Shown here in pieces: positions 9,775 through 21,934 of a DNA stretch of 64,000 nucleotides; positions within the stretch are counted from its first letter, which is position 1, and each line of letters starts with the position of its first letter. A program made the position numbers and the translations under genes. Location of the stretch: the NCBI GenBank assembly GCA_951213105.1, contig OX578145.1:9345691-9409690 (forward strand), given 5' to 3'. The DNA comes from Amaurobius ferox. Lineage: Eukaryota; Arthropoda; Arachnida; Araneae; Amaurobiidae. The notes below the pieces were generated by a model. The model saw only the letters and a list, made by a program, of their open reading frames with translations, was not told the DNA's origin and ran no database searches.

Positions 9775-11985
9775 ACGTAAAGGCCGTGTGTCAAAAAATC
9801 AGTTTCACTTTCACCCCACCCGACAGAGTCAATGCTTAAACCCGGCCCGAGCTCGAAGAACTTTACAGGTGTAGAACCCGAGCCCGGCCTAGCTATGTTC
9901 AAAGACCATTGAATCTCGGCCCGGTCCGGCCGGAAATAATTTATATTCAAATGTGCTAAACTTCTGAATTTGAAAGGTTTGAAAAACGCAGAATTTTTTT
10001 AAAAACACAACCCACCCGAATTTTATTGGGCTTTGTTGGGTTTTAGTGGGTATTTTCCAGAAACTCTTAAACTTTGATTTCCTCATATATGTTGTACCTA
10101 AATTGATATTTTACTAGTGAAAGCTGGGGAACATTTGTGGAAAATGTTGAGTGTAAATTTGTAAAAGTAATTAATAATGTAACTAGTTTTCAAAATTTTC
10201 TTCAAACTCAGACCAAGTTCGGGAACTGGAACTTGCGAGCCAAACCGGTAAAAATCTGAAATTTTAGCCCATGCGAGTAATTAAAAAAATATTACATCCG
10301 ATTTTTTTAGCCATTTTTATACGAAATTCCATATTGAAACTTTTGAATTCAGAAAAGTCAAAAAATAAAGAATTTAGTAGTTATGAAATAATTAAATAAT
10401 TTAGTAGCTATGAAAAAGAAAACATAATGATGAAATTTTAACATGAAAATGATGAGTTCATATTACTTGATAAAATAACTTAAAAAAATGACCGAAATAT
10501 TGCGATCAAGATAATTTAGAAATTGCTCATAAATAATTAAACAATAAAACAGAAATTTAAATTAATAAAAAATCACCTAAAGTTATCGCTTAAATTAAAG
10601 AAAAATTAGCCTGCAGTCTTAATAATAATAAAAGCAAAATTTTATATCAAATGGTCATTCAACTTAGAAATACAAAAAAATGAAATGCCAATATCAAAAA
10701 ATTTGAAACAAAGAAAATGACACGCAAAATCGGAAATAATTGGTGATTTCAGTAAAAAATAAAACCTGAAAAATTCTAGAATGATCAAGTAGGGAAGGGA
10801 ATTTAAAATTGCTTCACAAGTATTTAAGTGCTTTAAGGCAAGTGACATTTTTAGGATGTCCTGAAAAACTGAATAAAACAAATTATAAATCAAGAAACTA
10901 GATTTCCTATTGAACATTTTGTCGCTTACTATTTACATTTATCTCTTATATTTACAAATATATTTCGAGTGAAAATAAGCAAAGTGAAGCAAATCATTGC
11001 TCGGACAAAAACTGTGATCTTTTCGAAAAAATATTTAAATATTGAAATCATTTTATATAATCATAATGTGCACTATATTTTCCTTTTCAACAAAATAAGT
11101 AAAAAAAAATGTTTACATATTTAACTAATAGGTTTGGAGATATAAACGTCCAAAGGATTTATATTTATCGTACAGCTTCGATTAAGATATTTAGTATTTT
11201 AAAAATAAAAACTATAATACTGTTCTGGAGTAATATAATCTCATAAAATAAATCTGCACAATTTAATGTCCAAAGAAAATAATGTTGAGCTTTTTTATCA
11301 CTTATCAATTATTAATGTTATGACAATTAGCTAATTCTTTAAAATAATATGTCACTCATGGCATTTTTGAAAGAACTCTGAACGTTTCTTTGAGACAGAG
11401 GCACATTTGTTTGTAATGAAAAAATGACCTAAATGTCAAAGATATTGTCGAATCGAAGGCAGATTGGGAAATTGCAAGTAAATTATTCTAAATAGAAATG
11501 AAAAATGTTTGTTCGGACAATTAGAAAAATATGTCAATGATTGTTAACCATCTTCGTGAGAAAAATTTTCAGGTTGTTCATTTTTCGAGATTTTCATTCT
11601 ATGTTGTCTTCATTAGCAATATTAACAATAAAAAAAAAAAATTATGGGACCTACCCATCAGTCATTTTAAATAGGGTGCAGTATACGCGACCTTCATTTT
11701 ACTACACTAAATATTGAGTTTTGTATAGCGAGAATAGAGAACTTCCTTTTTGGAGCTTTAATTTAATTATTGTAATAGAATGTTTTGAATAACACTGTCA
11801 TTTAGAATTCTATAGGAATGTGCACCTGATGGTAAATTTTAAGTTTCTTTATAATGTATTTTCAATACGAAAACGGGAATACTGCTAGTTATGTATAAAA
11901 TAGATATATACGAACATAGATCTTCTCAAAGGGAAATTATCTTTACTGTATATTTTTTTAACAAAGTAAAGTCATTCCAAATGGA
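9775..11985. other. No gene seen; AT-rich DNA
   Basis: About 9835-9935 contains several CCCGGCCCGAGC-like words, a composition seen in some hAT-like elements, but no ends were found. From 10.1 to 11.98 kb nothing was recognised apart from low-complexity A/T tracts. Confidence 0.4.
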
Positions 11986-12600
11986 ACGGTCGCAAGGGGA
12001 ACAAATCTCAATCCCTCCGGCGAGGAGGGCTGTGAAGAGAAGAGACTATTGGGGAACGCACACAGTTTTCCCTTCTACCAACAGGTGAGGACCTCAAGGT
12101 AATTAGGAGGGGTGCAGACAGGACGAAATGGGAATAACAAGAGACGCAGGATAAAATGGGAAGAGATGAAATGGGACATCACCCTCCTGCTGCCCCAAGC
12201 TCGGTATCTGTCACTTTCTCGGACCTTTGAAGATTGATGACCTCAGGAGTTTACGGAGGACAACAGACACCCCCTGTGGTTCCCCTATCGTCTGGAAATA
12301 TTCCTCGTATCTTTATTTCTCTAGTGTATGTGCTGCTTAAGAGGATTGTCTTCTCGGAGCGAAAAATAATTTCAGTTGTCAGCGCTCGTAGCGGGAGAGG
12401 GGAATAGGCGTTGCCAAAAATGTGCTCTCCCCCTACGTAGAACTATGATTGAGAAGACACCCACCCTTTGAAGCAATGCGAAGGGACATTCTTAGCAGTT
12501 TCACGGCAAGGGGACTGTGCTGAGGGGATGCCCTCCAGCACTCATTGGACCCTCCAGGCACACCTGTTCTGGGAAACAATCCCGAAAGTTGAAGGCATCT
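11986..12600. other. GC-richer island of unknown function
   Basis: Base composition rises here against AT-rich surroundings. A strong splice-donor-like string CAACAGGTGAGG occurs at about 12080-12091. The open frame at 11891-12088 has no recognised domain. This could be a host exon or regulatory segment, or an old element. I cannot decide from sequence alone. Confidence 0.35.
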
Positions 12601-12603
12601 AAT

Positions 12604-12900
12604 ATACAGGGTGTTTCAGAAAGATTACGCGATTCAATACACCTTGAACAATGCGTCTCAAGTAGTTTTTTTTTTCAGGCATACCTCCGGGGGAGGGAGA
12701 AGCCCCCCCGAGACGAGTATTCGATCCCCCCCCCCCGGGGACATTTTATGAAACCTAGTTTCTATTTATGTTGCATAGCATTTAGATATATTTATATAGA
12801 ACAAATAGAAAACTTGTACCCCTCTAAAATGTAATTCGTTTCCGCCCCCCCCCCCCCTGGCCCAAAAGTCCTGAAAGAAACATTGGTCGCAGGCCTGTCA
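12604..12900 (+). repeat. Solo transposon end TACAGGGTGTTTCAGAAAG with two C-runs
   Basis: TACAGGGTGTTTCAGAAAGA at about 12604 is a CAGGGTG-type terminus related to those at 2948 and 46734. No matching inverted CACCCTGTA end was found downstream. The stretch also contains C-runs at 12726-12736 and 12845-12857. Confidence 0.4.
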
Positions 12901-12989
12901 GAAATGCTTTAAATAAGGTCAGACTACGACTATTTTGACCATGCGACGCAAACACAAATTTTAACTTTTTATACTAGCCTGTCATGGAC

Positions 12990-13390
12990 CAGCAATACAC
13001 GTTATAACTCGAAAACCTTAGAAGTTTGAAAGTTCGAATTTAGCATATCGTTGCCTTTTTCAATATATTTTTATTGAATTTATTGTTGTTAGAATTAAAC
13101 CTTACAGATCTAGTCCGTTCCAAGCTCACCATAGAAACATACAAATTTTAGGGGAATAACTCGAGAACCAGAGCAGCTAAAAAGTTCTAATTTGGCATTT
13201 TGTTGCATTTCATATTATATTTTAATTCTTTGGATTTTAAACAGTACCGGTACTGCCCGCCATAAGGAGATACACGTTTTTCTTTTGTGAGTAACACGAG
13301 AACAGGGGCAGTCAAAATACCCAAATTCAGCTCATCGTCGTCTTTTCTGGTGTATTTTTGTTATTTGAATTTTGAACTATACTAAAAAGT
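12990..13390 (+). repeat. Diverged tandem repeat, about 3 units of roughly 145 bp
   Basis: Three related blocks begin near 12997 (TAACTCGAAAACCTTAG), 13156 (TAACTCGAGAACCAGAG) and 13288 (TAACACGAGAACAGGGG). Each continues with TTCGAATTTAGCATATCGTT-like wording. The units are considerably diverged, so the array is old. Confidence 0.55.
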
Positions 13391-13399
13391 AGGGGGAAA

Positions 13400-15275
13400 A
13401 AACGAGTTTCAGAATCTACACCTTAACGAAAGTACACAAAGAAAAAAAAATAAATGTTCTCACATTTTTATCTCGTACAATAAAAGTGGATGCCTCGAAA
13501 TTTTATAAAACTAATCTATCATTAACTTAGTATACTCCAAAATATCATCATTCAATGAATGTAATAATTGAAAAAATATATGGAATCACTGGTAGTATAT
13601 CCATTCTTCGTACGAAATATATAATATAAAAAAAAAACTTATTTCACAATTATGTGCACATTCCTATAGTTTTCAAAATGGCAATGTTATTCAAAATATT
13701 CTATTAAAATATTTAAATCTCCTAAATGGAAGTATTAGAATCTATGTTCTTGTTTAACAAAGTTATTTTCACAGGCAGATCTGAAGAATAGAACATCCTG
13801 GTCCCATTTTGTAAACAAATTTACAAAAAAGATAAAATTTTATCCATGTATACCAAAAAGGAAAACCCGTATTAGAAGATAAGCTCGTACTATTTATATT
13901 TTGCTTCAACAATTAGCTAAACACAATATATGAGTTCTGGCTGAACACAATATACAAAAACACAATAGATTTGTGTCTTCCTTACCACATCTGAGTTTCA
14001 AAAATATTTTCCAAAATAAAACAGATGACGTAAGAAATTGAAAACATCAATCATTCCCGTAATCTTTAAATCCGAAGACCGTAATTGATATAACCCAATC
14101 AAAACTGCAATATCGTTCATTTATAAAATTTATTTTATGTCTTTGTTATTTACATCTAATAACAATCCTCTGCCGTATAAACACATTGTGTTTAATTGCG
14201 TTGCTGAGCAACATATCATTTTCTTCCAATAAATTTGTGGAGAATATATAGTCCGCATCATAATGCTGTCTATCTCTATGGAAGGTTCGTTTTTTCTGAA
14301 TATATTGACATTCTCTGGTCCTAGAAATTCAAAACATAAATTACATTTCAGGTGGAGCTATTTCAAGGTTACCATAAAATTTCATGAAAATCTGAGCAGC
14401 TTCTTTGATGATGAGACAAACACTCGCACACAGACAGATTTTCAATACTATTTATATAGATTATCACTAATGTATGAAATCAATGATTACATAAATTGAG
14501 TTATGTTATTTTAGATTTAAAAAGTATATCTATATTTAATTAAATATTTATTTTATTTAATTTCTAGCTAACCACTTTTATGGGATAAAAATTTGAGAAC
14601 AATTTTTTTTGTTGCATTTTTTAATAAAAGACTGTCATCTGAAACTTTTTTTTTTGTTTACTTGTTTTTAATTTAAAATATCTTGACTATTAAATATATA
14701 GATGCTTGAATTCTAATAATCCGGGAAATCTGATATTCATATATCAAGGATATCTTTGATATCCACTGACTGTACCGTCACCAAGAACCTCTGCCGTCAC
14801 TAGGAGCCAGAAAATGTTCTACAAAGCCTCTATTTTATAAACCTCTGTATTTTAGTCAATTGGCATGGAGTTTATTCAAGATCAAGCTCGAACTAAATAA
14901 GATTTCAATAGCAGGTTTATAATAACAAATCCTGACGATATCAGGTGTTCGGGAAATTAATTTTTCCATAAATTCAATGCCAGTATATAGACTTCGATAT
15001 ATAGACCACGAAAGTATATAGACCACAGAAGTACAAAAAATTGTAAATCGCTTTCTATCTACCAGTGCAATTTTTGGCTAAAAGTTGCTAAGGAGCCCAA
15101 ACAAAAGCGAAAACAAAGTAGAATTCTGAAGATCACATTCCAAATTTTTATTCCACTCTTTGAAACGCTTTCTAACACGAGTTTTGTGGATATGAATTAC
15201 CTACATGGATCGTTATAGAAATTCCTTCAAACATGTTTTACTTTTATATCAATCATGTTTTACTTTCTAATATTG
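13400..15275. other. No gene seen; AT-rich DNA
   Basis: Only short chance frames and A/T tracts were found. The 78-codon frame at 14263-14499 has no recognisable domain. Confidence 0.4.
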
Positions 15276-15278
15276 TTT

Positions 15279-15370
15279 TAGAATTTTCGATTTTGAGGCC
15301 AATATATGTTTTAGGACATTTTGAACACGTTTCGACTCTATTTAGAGTGATGTCCATCCATTTGCCATAG
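15279..15370 (+). repeat. Fragment of dispersed repeat family C
   Basis: The wording (TTTTGAACACGTTTCGACTC and GATGTCC) matches the interior of the family C copy at 53807-54430 and, inverted, 44480-45083. It is truncated on both sides and lies directly before a family B copy. Confidence 0.5.
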
Positions 15371-15446
15371 GGCTCGGGGCACCTAATTGTGAGGCGGGTT
15401 TGAGCTTTGCATCGAGCCCCAACCCAGCTCATTATCTGGAAAAATA

Positions 15447-16380
15447 TCTGACGTGGCCAGCACATGACTTTCCTTATAGAATGCAATGAATTTGCTACTT
15501 CTACAGTAAAAACAAAATAGGTTATTTTTATAGTAGATTGTACTTATATTTTTTCCAAGATATTGAATTATCGTCAATTAGTCGTCATTGATATAGTTAT
15601 TTCATTTATCATTTTTATCTATTTGGCGAGATATTTTTTAATTTGGCAACATTTAAAAAAGCGACATTCCGCCAAATTCGTCGCCAACCGTTATGGACGG
15701 AGAAATAAGTTATTCTTATAGCAGATAAATGACTATTGGCCTTCAAATACAAAAGTTAGACTCAAAGCATCTTTTCTCATGAATGGAACGAGCTAGATCC
15801 ACGAGAATGATGTCACCCAATTTATCGCATGATATTACATAAAAAAGTGAACATGTTTCTCAACAGTTAATATTTTTTTTTCAATTTATGGGATTTTTTT
15901 AATGAATTTATTTTAAAAATGTGAAATATCTCGAGAACGGTTCATGCTAGATTCTAAAGTTTATATCAATCGTTAAAACTTACATATGAAATGTCTATTT
16001 GCGTAACTTTATTAAAGATTTTTATTTTTTCAAAATTTCAGTCGAAAATTTAGGGGGGGGGGAGTGTCTGAACATTTGATTGCGTTTAAAAACAATAGGT
16101 TTCCAGTATTCACGAATTGTAATTTTTGTACCAAATTTCATTCAAATCGCTGCATTCGTTCGTGAGATATCGTCTCCACAGACTCACTGACACACACACA
16201 CACACATACTTTCATACATACACACACACATACTTTCTCATACACACACACACACACACAGACATCACTCAAAAATGTTCGATTCGTGATTAGTGATGCT
16301 TGAAACGTGCTCTCCCGTTGAAAACTCGAATTTTCGACCCCATCACAATATTTTCCTTATACAGTATACTATGTAAAGTA
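15447..16380 (-). repeat. Dispersed repeat family B, near-complete copy
   Basis: It begins TCTGACGTGGCCAGCACATG, the family's conserved end, and finishes at an imperfect palindrome containing CCTTATACAGTATACTATG (16356-16376). Inside are ATATCTCGAGAACGGTTCATG (about 15928) and a CA microsatellite (16191-16260). The same features in the same order occur at 42535-43172 and, in opposite orientation, 40766-41970. It is non-coding. Confidence 0.75.
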
Positions 16381-16799
16381 AAAAAAAGCATAAAATTTGA
16401 ATGTCTTATTAGGACCACAGTGGACTTTCTATCATTTTGGGGTTCTGCCATCAAATTGAATTTTAAAGAAGTTTTAAAAACACAGTCCTAGGACATGGTA
16501 CTACAATCTTTCACGGGAAGTCTGTCTAATATCTTAGTTTTCAGCTCTGCAACTGCTATAGTTGAACATTTGTTATTTTTCATGCTTTATGGGTTGTAGA
16601 TTGAAGAGATTTCCAGCTTCTATTGCAACCACCCAACTCATTCGACCGTTACTACTTCCACAATTATTTATGAAGTAAAGGTTTTCTTTGGCTCTGATAT
16701 TCTTCATTTATTTAAATACTACCCAAATACCCGTTGAAATTCAACAGTCTCGCAATAAGCAACCCCTGAATATTGTCATTTTTTTTAATAATTCGCGTT

Positions 16800-18562
<1,763 letters not shown>

Positions 18563-18734
18563 AAATAAGTATATCACGAACGGAACTCCTATTTAAGTAA
18601 AGGAGAAAACAGAAACCTTACAGAGGATGTGGCGCATAGCAGCTCTGCATCCAGAGTGGAATACAAGGATATAAACAAGAAGAAAAAATAAGCGAGAACA
18701 GGAGTGACCATATGATTTGCATAGAATGGCTGGG

Positions 18735-18810
18735 GTGGATTGCGACACCCCTTTCCCGCTTAAAGCAGCTTTTACGACCCGGGCAACGCTCACGGCACCA
18801 ATGTAACTCA
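18735..18810 (+). repeat. GC-rich conserved module, copy 1
   Basis: GGATTGCGACACCCCTTTCC followed by CGCTTAAAGCAGC and CACGGCACC matches modules at 21066-21140 (+) and 57670-57755 (-). It stands out from its AT-rich surroundings. I infer that it belongs to the same retroelement family as the RT fragments near copies 1 and 3. Confidence 0.6.
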
Positions 18811-19006
18811 ATGGTCAATCTCCCACATGTGCAAAGACAGAAGCACCCGAACGGACAAAAGAGCAAAGATGGAACCAAGCATGGAAGAGATACACCTTAC
18901 TATCCAGCATGAAAACACAACATTTTATAAGGGAAAGTCGCACATGCGCGAAAAGACTTCAAGATGATAGGATCGCAGATATGAAAATATATATGATTAA
19001 GAATTC

Positions 19007-19432
19007 TCATTTAGAATCAAACAATGTACAATTTCTTTCTTTGAAAAAGGAATAGTAATAATGTTGTAAAAAATATTTAGGGTAATTTCTTTTTAATGCA
19101 TCATTTATTATTTTATTACATTCATGAATGCAGTCTTTTTTAAAAGTACTGTAGTTTCTGTTTCTTCTGAAGTACCCGATAATAATATTTCTGAATATAT
19201 TTTTAGTGAGGTTTGAATTCCAATCAATAATATTATTAATTTTGATATTGTATGAATTTCTCTTGTCGTGTATGGTTGTATAAATTCCATACTGTTGGTG
19301 CTTTCTTATTGACAAATCCAGGAAGTCTGTCGATCCATCCTCATTGATCGGGTTTTCAATTAAGTCCAATTCCAAGTTTATGTGTAATGAATTTAAACTT
19401 AGAGTTGGACATTCAGATGAAAATTCGAACAT
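19007..19432 (-). pseudogene. Reverse-transcriptase-related fragment (Penelope-like or relative), truncated
   Basis: This 141-codon fragment carries the signature STDFLDLSIRK followed by GIYTTIHDKRNSYNIKI and a serine/asparagine-rich segment, then FRNIIIGYFRRNRNYSTF. The same order (xLDITI, YDKR, then a basic segment) occurs in the separate fragment at 57028-57345. Such an arrangement downstream of the catalytic core is, from memory, typical of Penelope-like and related reverse transcriptases, but the catalytic motif itself is absent here. The first residues overlap sequence of the flanking ~300-bp satellite, so the true fragment begins at about 19420. It is truncated at both ends and cannot function alone. 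Confidence 0.5.
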
Positions 19433-19790
19433 TTTTGTCTATAACACCCCTTAAAATAATAGATATTTGAAAACAGCAATTGTCCATGTTGTTCTTATCA
19501 AATGTTTTTCCTTGTAGCAAGTTTCAGATCCCTCGCTTAATAAACCTGAAATTTCATGCTTTTTCCACAATTCGAACATTTTGGTGAGTATCGGCACCTC
19601 CTAAAATGTAAATTTTTATATTTTTGTAATCTGTATATAATCATTAGTGTTTTACCGGACCATGTATTAAATTGCTAGTCTATACGACATCTGAAAGTAC
19701 ATTGTAAACTTGAACAGAATGTATAATGTTCCGGAGCATCCCCGTGAGCAAATACGTCGATTTCCAAACTTATTCTTACTACGCGCGTCC
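19425..19790 (+). repeat. Two diverged ~297-bp satellite monomers
   Basis: AATTCGAACATTTTTGTCT followed by CACCCCTTAAAATA (19423-19455), and again AATTCGAACATTTTGGTGAG with CACCTCCTAAAATG (19571-19608), are diverged relatives of array 1 units in the same orientation. The TA tract and RT fragment at 18337-19420 therefore appear to interrupt or abut an older array. Confidence 0.55.
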
Positions 19791-19832
19791 TAGTAGCCAG
19801 GTTTGTCATAATCCAAATTTAGTTAAGCTGTT

Positions 19833-19964
19833 ATGAATGGTTTAGGTTTAGCTGAAAAGATAGATAAACTTGTTAGTAAAGCTGAAAAGATAGATAAACT
19901 TGTTAGTAAAGCTGAAAAGATAGATAAACTTGTTAGTAAAGCTGAAAAGATAGATAAACTTTAA
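19833..19964 (+). CDS. Candidate 43-codon micro-ORF made of a perfect 30-bp tandem repeat
   Basis: An ATG at 19833 opens a frame reading MNGLGL, then three exact copies of the decapeptide AEKIDKLVSK (19851-19880, 19881-19910, 19911-19940), then AEKIDKL and a TAA at 19962-19964. The DNA units are identical, so the expansion is recent. The 30-bp length keeps the frame, and the predicted peptide is charged and amphipathic (I, L and V on one side). There is no known homolog and no evidence of expression. It may simply be a minisatellite that happens to be open. Confidence 0.3.
   Translation: MNGLGLAEKIDKLVSKAEKIDKLVSKAEKIDKLVSKAEKIDKL
19851..19960. repeat. 30-bp perfect minisatellite, 3.7 units
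   Basis: The unit GCTGAAAAGATAGATAAACT plus TGTTAGTAAA is repeated three times exactly, with a final partial copy. Confidence 0.97.
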
Positions 19965-20219
19965 GGATTACAGCTCAGATTATTTTCACATTGTTACACA
20001 CATGTGTACTGTATACATTAATATTTAATAATCAATCGTATAATTATTCATATTAACAAGCTCATTTATCTTTCATATACAGAGAAAATGAAGTCAGATC
20101 GTAAAATATGCAGTTGTGAGATCACTCATATTCACTATACGTCTACAACTGGTGAATAAAAAGAAAAGCTGTAGTAAAACCAAAAACGAAACATTTGAAA
20201 ATCTATGGATATTTAGTCC

Positions 20220-20468
20220 TAAAATTGAATAAAATATTTTTCAATGTCATTTGAAGGTTATATCAAGACACTTTATAACAATTTTATTCGAAATTCCGTG
20301 AGTATTTTCTTCACAAGAATTTTCAATGTCATGTAGAGGGTAAATTATAAAATAAAATAAATTTTTTGACCTCTAACCCAAGTTCAAGGTCACATTTTGG
20401 ACAATCATTTGGACAATCATTTTGTCATTTAAAGGTCATAGACGAAGTATGCCTCCTTTAGAAGTATC
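20220..20468 (+). repeat. Imperfect repeat rich in AGGTCA words, left part
   Basis: The wording TCAATGTCATTTGAAGGT, then TTTTTTGACCTCTAACCCA and TTCAAGGTCA (20383-20392), repeats with variation. The same repeat resumes at 21374-21660 after the hAT insertion. The repeat is thus older than the hAT element. Confidence 0.6.
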
Positions 20469-20476
20469 CTCTATAG

Positions 20477-20793
20477 CAGTGTTTCCCAAACTTTTTTAAC
20501 TCGCGGCGCACTTTACAACAAATGAAAATTTTTATGCACTAATTATATATATATATATATATAAGCCTAAATCTCCTCCATGTGCAAGCTTTTTTGCTTA
20601 ATTTTTTTGTTTTCTTATTTGCATTCCTCATTTTTGAAATTTGTTGATTGTCTTTGTCTTTATGACTTGCATTATGCTTTATTATTTCCTCTTTTTGTCT
20701 TAATTTCTTTTATTTCTTTGTATTTTGTAGAAAATTTTGGAATAGTGTATTATGAGTTACTACATACATTCTAACTTTGGATTTAATAATTTA

Positions 20794-20871
<78 letters not shown>

Positions 20872-21365
20872 TATACGGTATAAAATATTTTAAAAACATA
20901 TGAACAAGTAAATCAAGTCTTAAAAGCAAAGTTTTGTAAGGCGCAATGCCGCACTTTCAATATAAGACAAAATAAGTTAGAAAATCGTTGAAAAAGATTG
21001 GAAAAAGGAGGGCGGAGAAAGGAGGGGGAGTTTAGAGAGTACATACAGGAACGGCAGTAAAAAGGCCGGAGAGGATTGTGACCCCCTTTCCCGGTTAAAG
21101 CGCTATTTTCCATGGAAACACTCCCGGTACCTCTGCCTTCCCGAAGCATTTCTCCGTCCGATGAAAAATAATGAAACATCCAAGAGGAAAACTAGCCAAA
21201 ATTCACAAAGTGGTAAGTGGAAAGAAACTAATTACACAACCACTAATTACACCACCATTTATATTACTTTAATATTAATGATTTATATTAAGAGTTTTAT
21301 TGCATATTTTACTCATGTTCAATATAAATTTAATTCTTTCGCGGCGCACGGTTTGGGAAACACTG
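20477..21365. mobile_element. Non-autonomous hAT element with perfect 8-bp TSD
   Basis: The termini CAGTGTTTCCCAAAC (20477) and GTTTGGGAAACACTG (ending 21365) are inverted repeats that continue with a shared CGCGGCGCAC at a slightly different spacing. Perfect 8-bp duplications CTCTATAG lie at 20469-20476 and 21366-21373. The CAG..TTCCCAAAC terminus and 8-bp duplication are classic for hAT. The 889-bp interior has no transposase. It holds two TA microsatellites (20537-20562, 20797-20866) and a copy of the GC-rich module (21066-21140), which suggests a nested older insertion. Confidence 0.93.
21066..21140 (+). repeat. GC-rich conserved module, copy 2 (inside hAT element)
   Basis: GGATTGTGACCCCCTTTCCC, then GGTTAAAGCGC, CCATGG and ACACTCCCGGTACC. 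It matches copy 3 (57670-57755, minus) in the same order. It lies inside the hAT element, between a TA tract and the right end. Confidence 0.65.
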
Positions 21366-21373
21366 CTCTATAG

Positions 21374-21660
21374 GCATCCCCAATGTCATTCAGGGGTCAA
21401 TTTATTAAAAGAAAGAAATACTTTGACCTCTGATTCAAGTTCAAGGTCATTTTTCTGCCCATTCAACCTGATCTCAGAATTTCAATGTCATTTGAAGGTC
21501 ACTTGTCAAAGACACTTGAACAGAGTAGCATGCCACTGTAATACTCAAAGCGCGAAAGAAATATTATTTACAATCCAATGTCATTTAGAGGTCAATTTAT
21601 TAGAAAAAAGCAAGTGTTTTGAACTCAAATTCAAGTTCAAGTTTATTTTTCGGACAATTG
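21374..21660 (+). repeat. Imperfect repeat rich in AGGTCA words, right part
   Basis: This continues the 20220-20468 repeat. CAATGTCATTCAGGGGTCA, CAATGTCATTTGAAGGTCA and CAATGTCATTTAGAGGTCA give a period near 100 bp. TTCAAGGTCA occurs at 21440-21449. Confidence 0.6.
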
Positions 21661-21934
21661 ACACTTCTGCGCATGACAGAAGGTTGAGTCCGTTTGAATA
21701 ATAGGGTACAAAAGGTGAATTCAAGAAATCGTTCATAATTTAATCCTTTCTCCCCTTCAACATAAATTGACTCGTCTTGGCACTTTGAAAAGCTAGGGTC
21801 TCGAAAGTTTAGTTGAAAAGGAAGTACTTCACTTATATTAGTAAATAAATTCACTGCGCATAAACACATACAAGACCACAAACTCGGTATATATATTTAT
21901 CTATCTATATCTATCTATATATATATACTAATTG

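Noticed and set aside
12604..12625. Left end of a complete TACAGGGTG transposon
   Set aside because: No inverted CACCCTGTA partner was found in the following kilobases, so it is kept only as a solo end.
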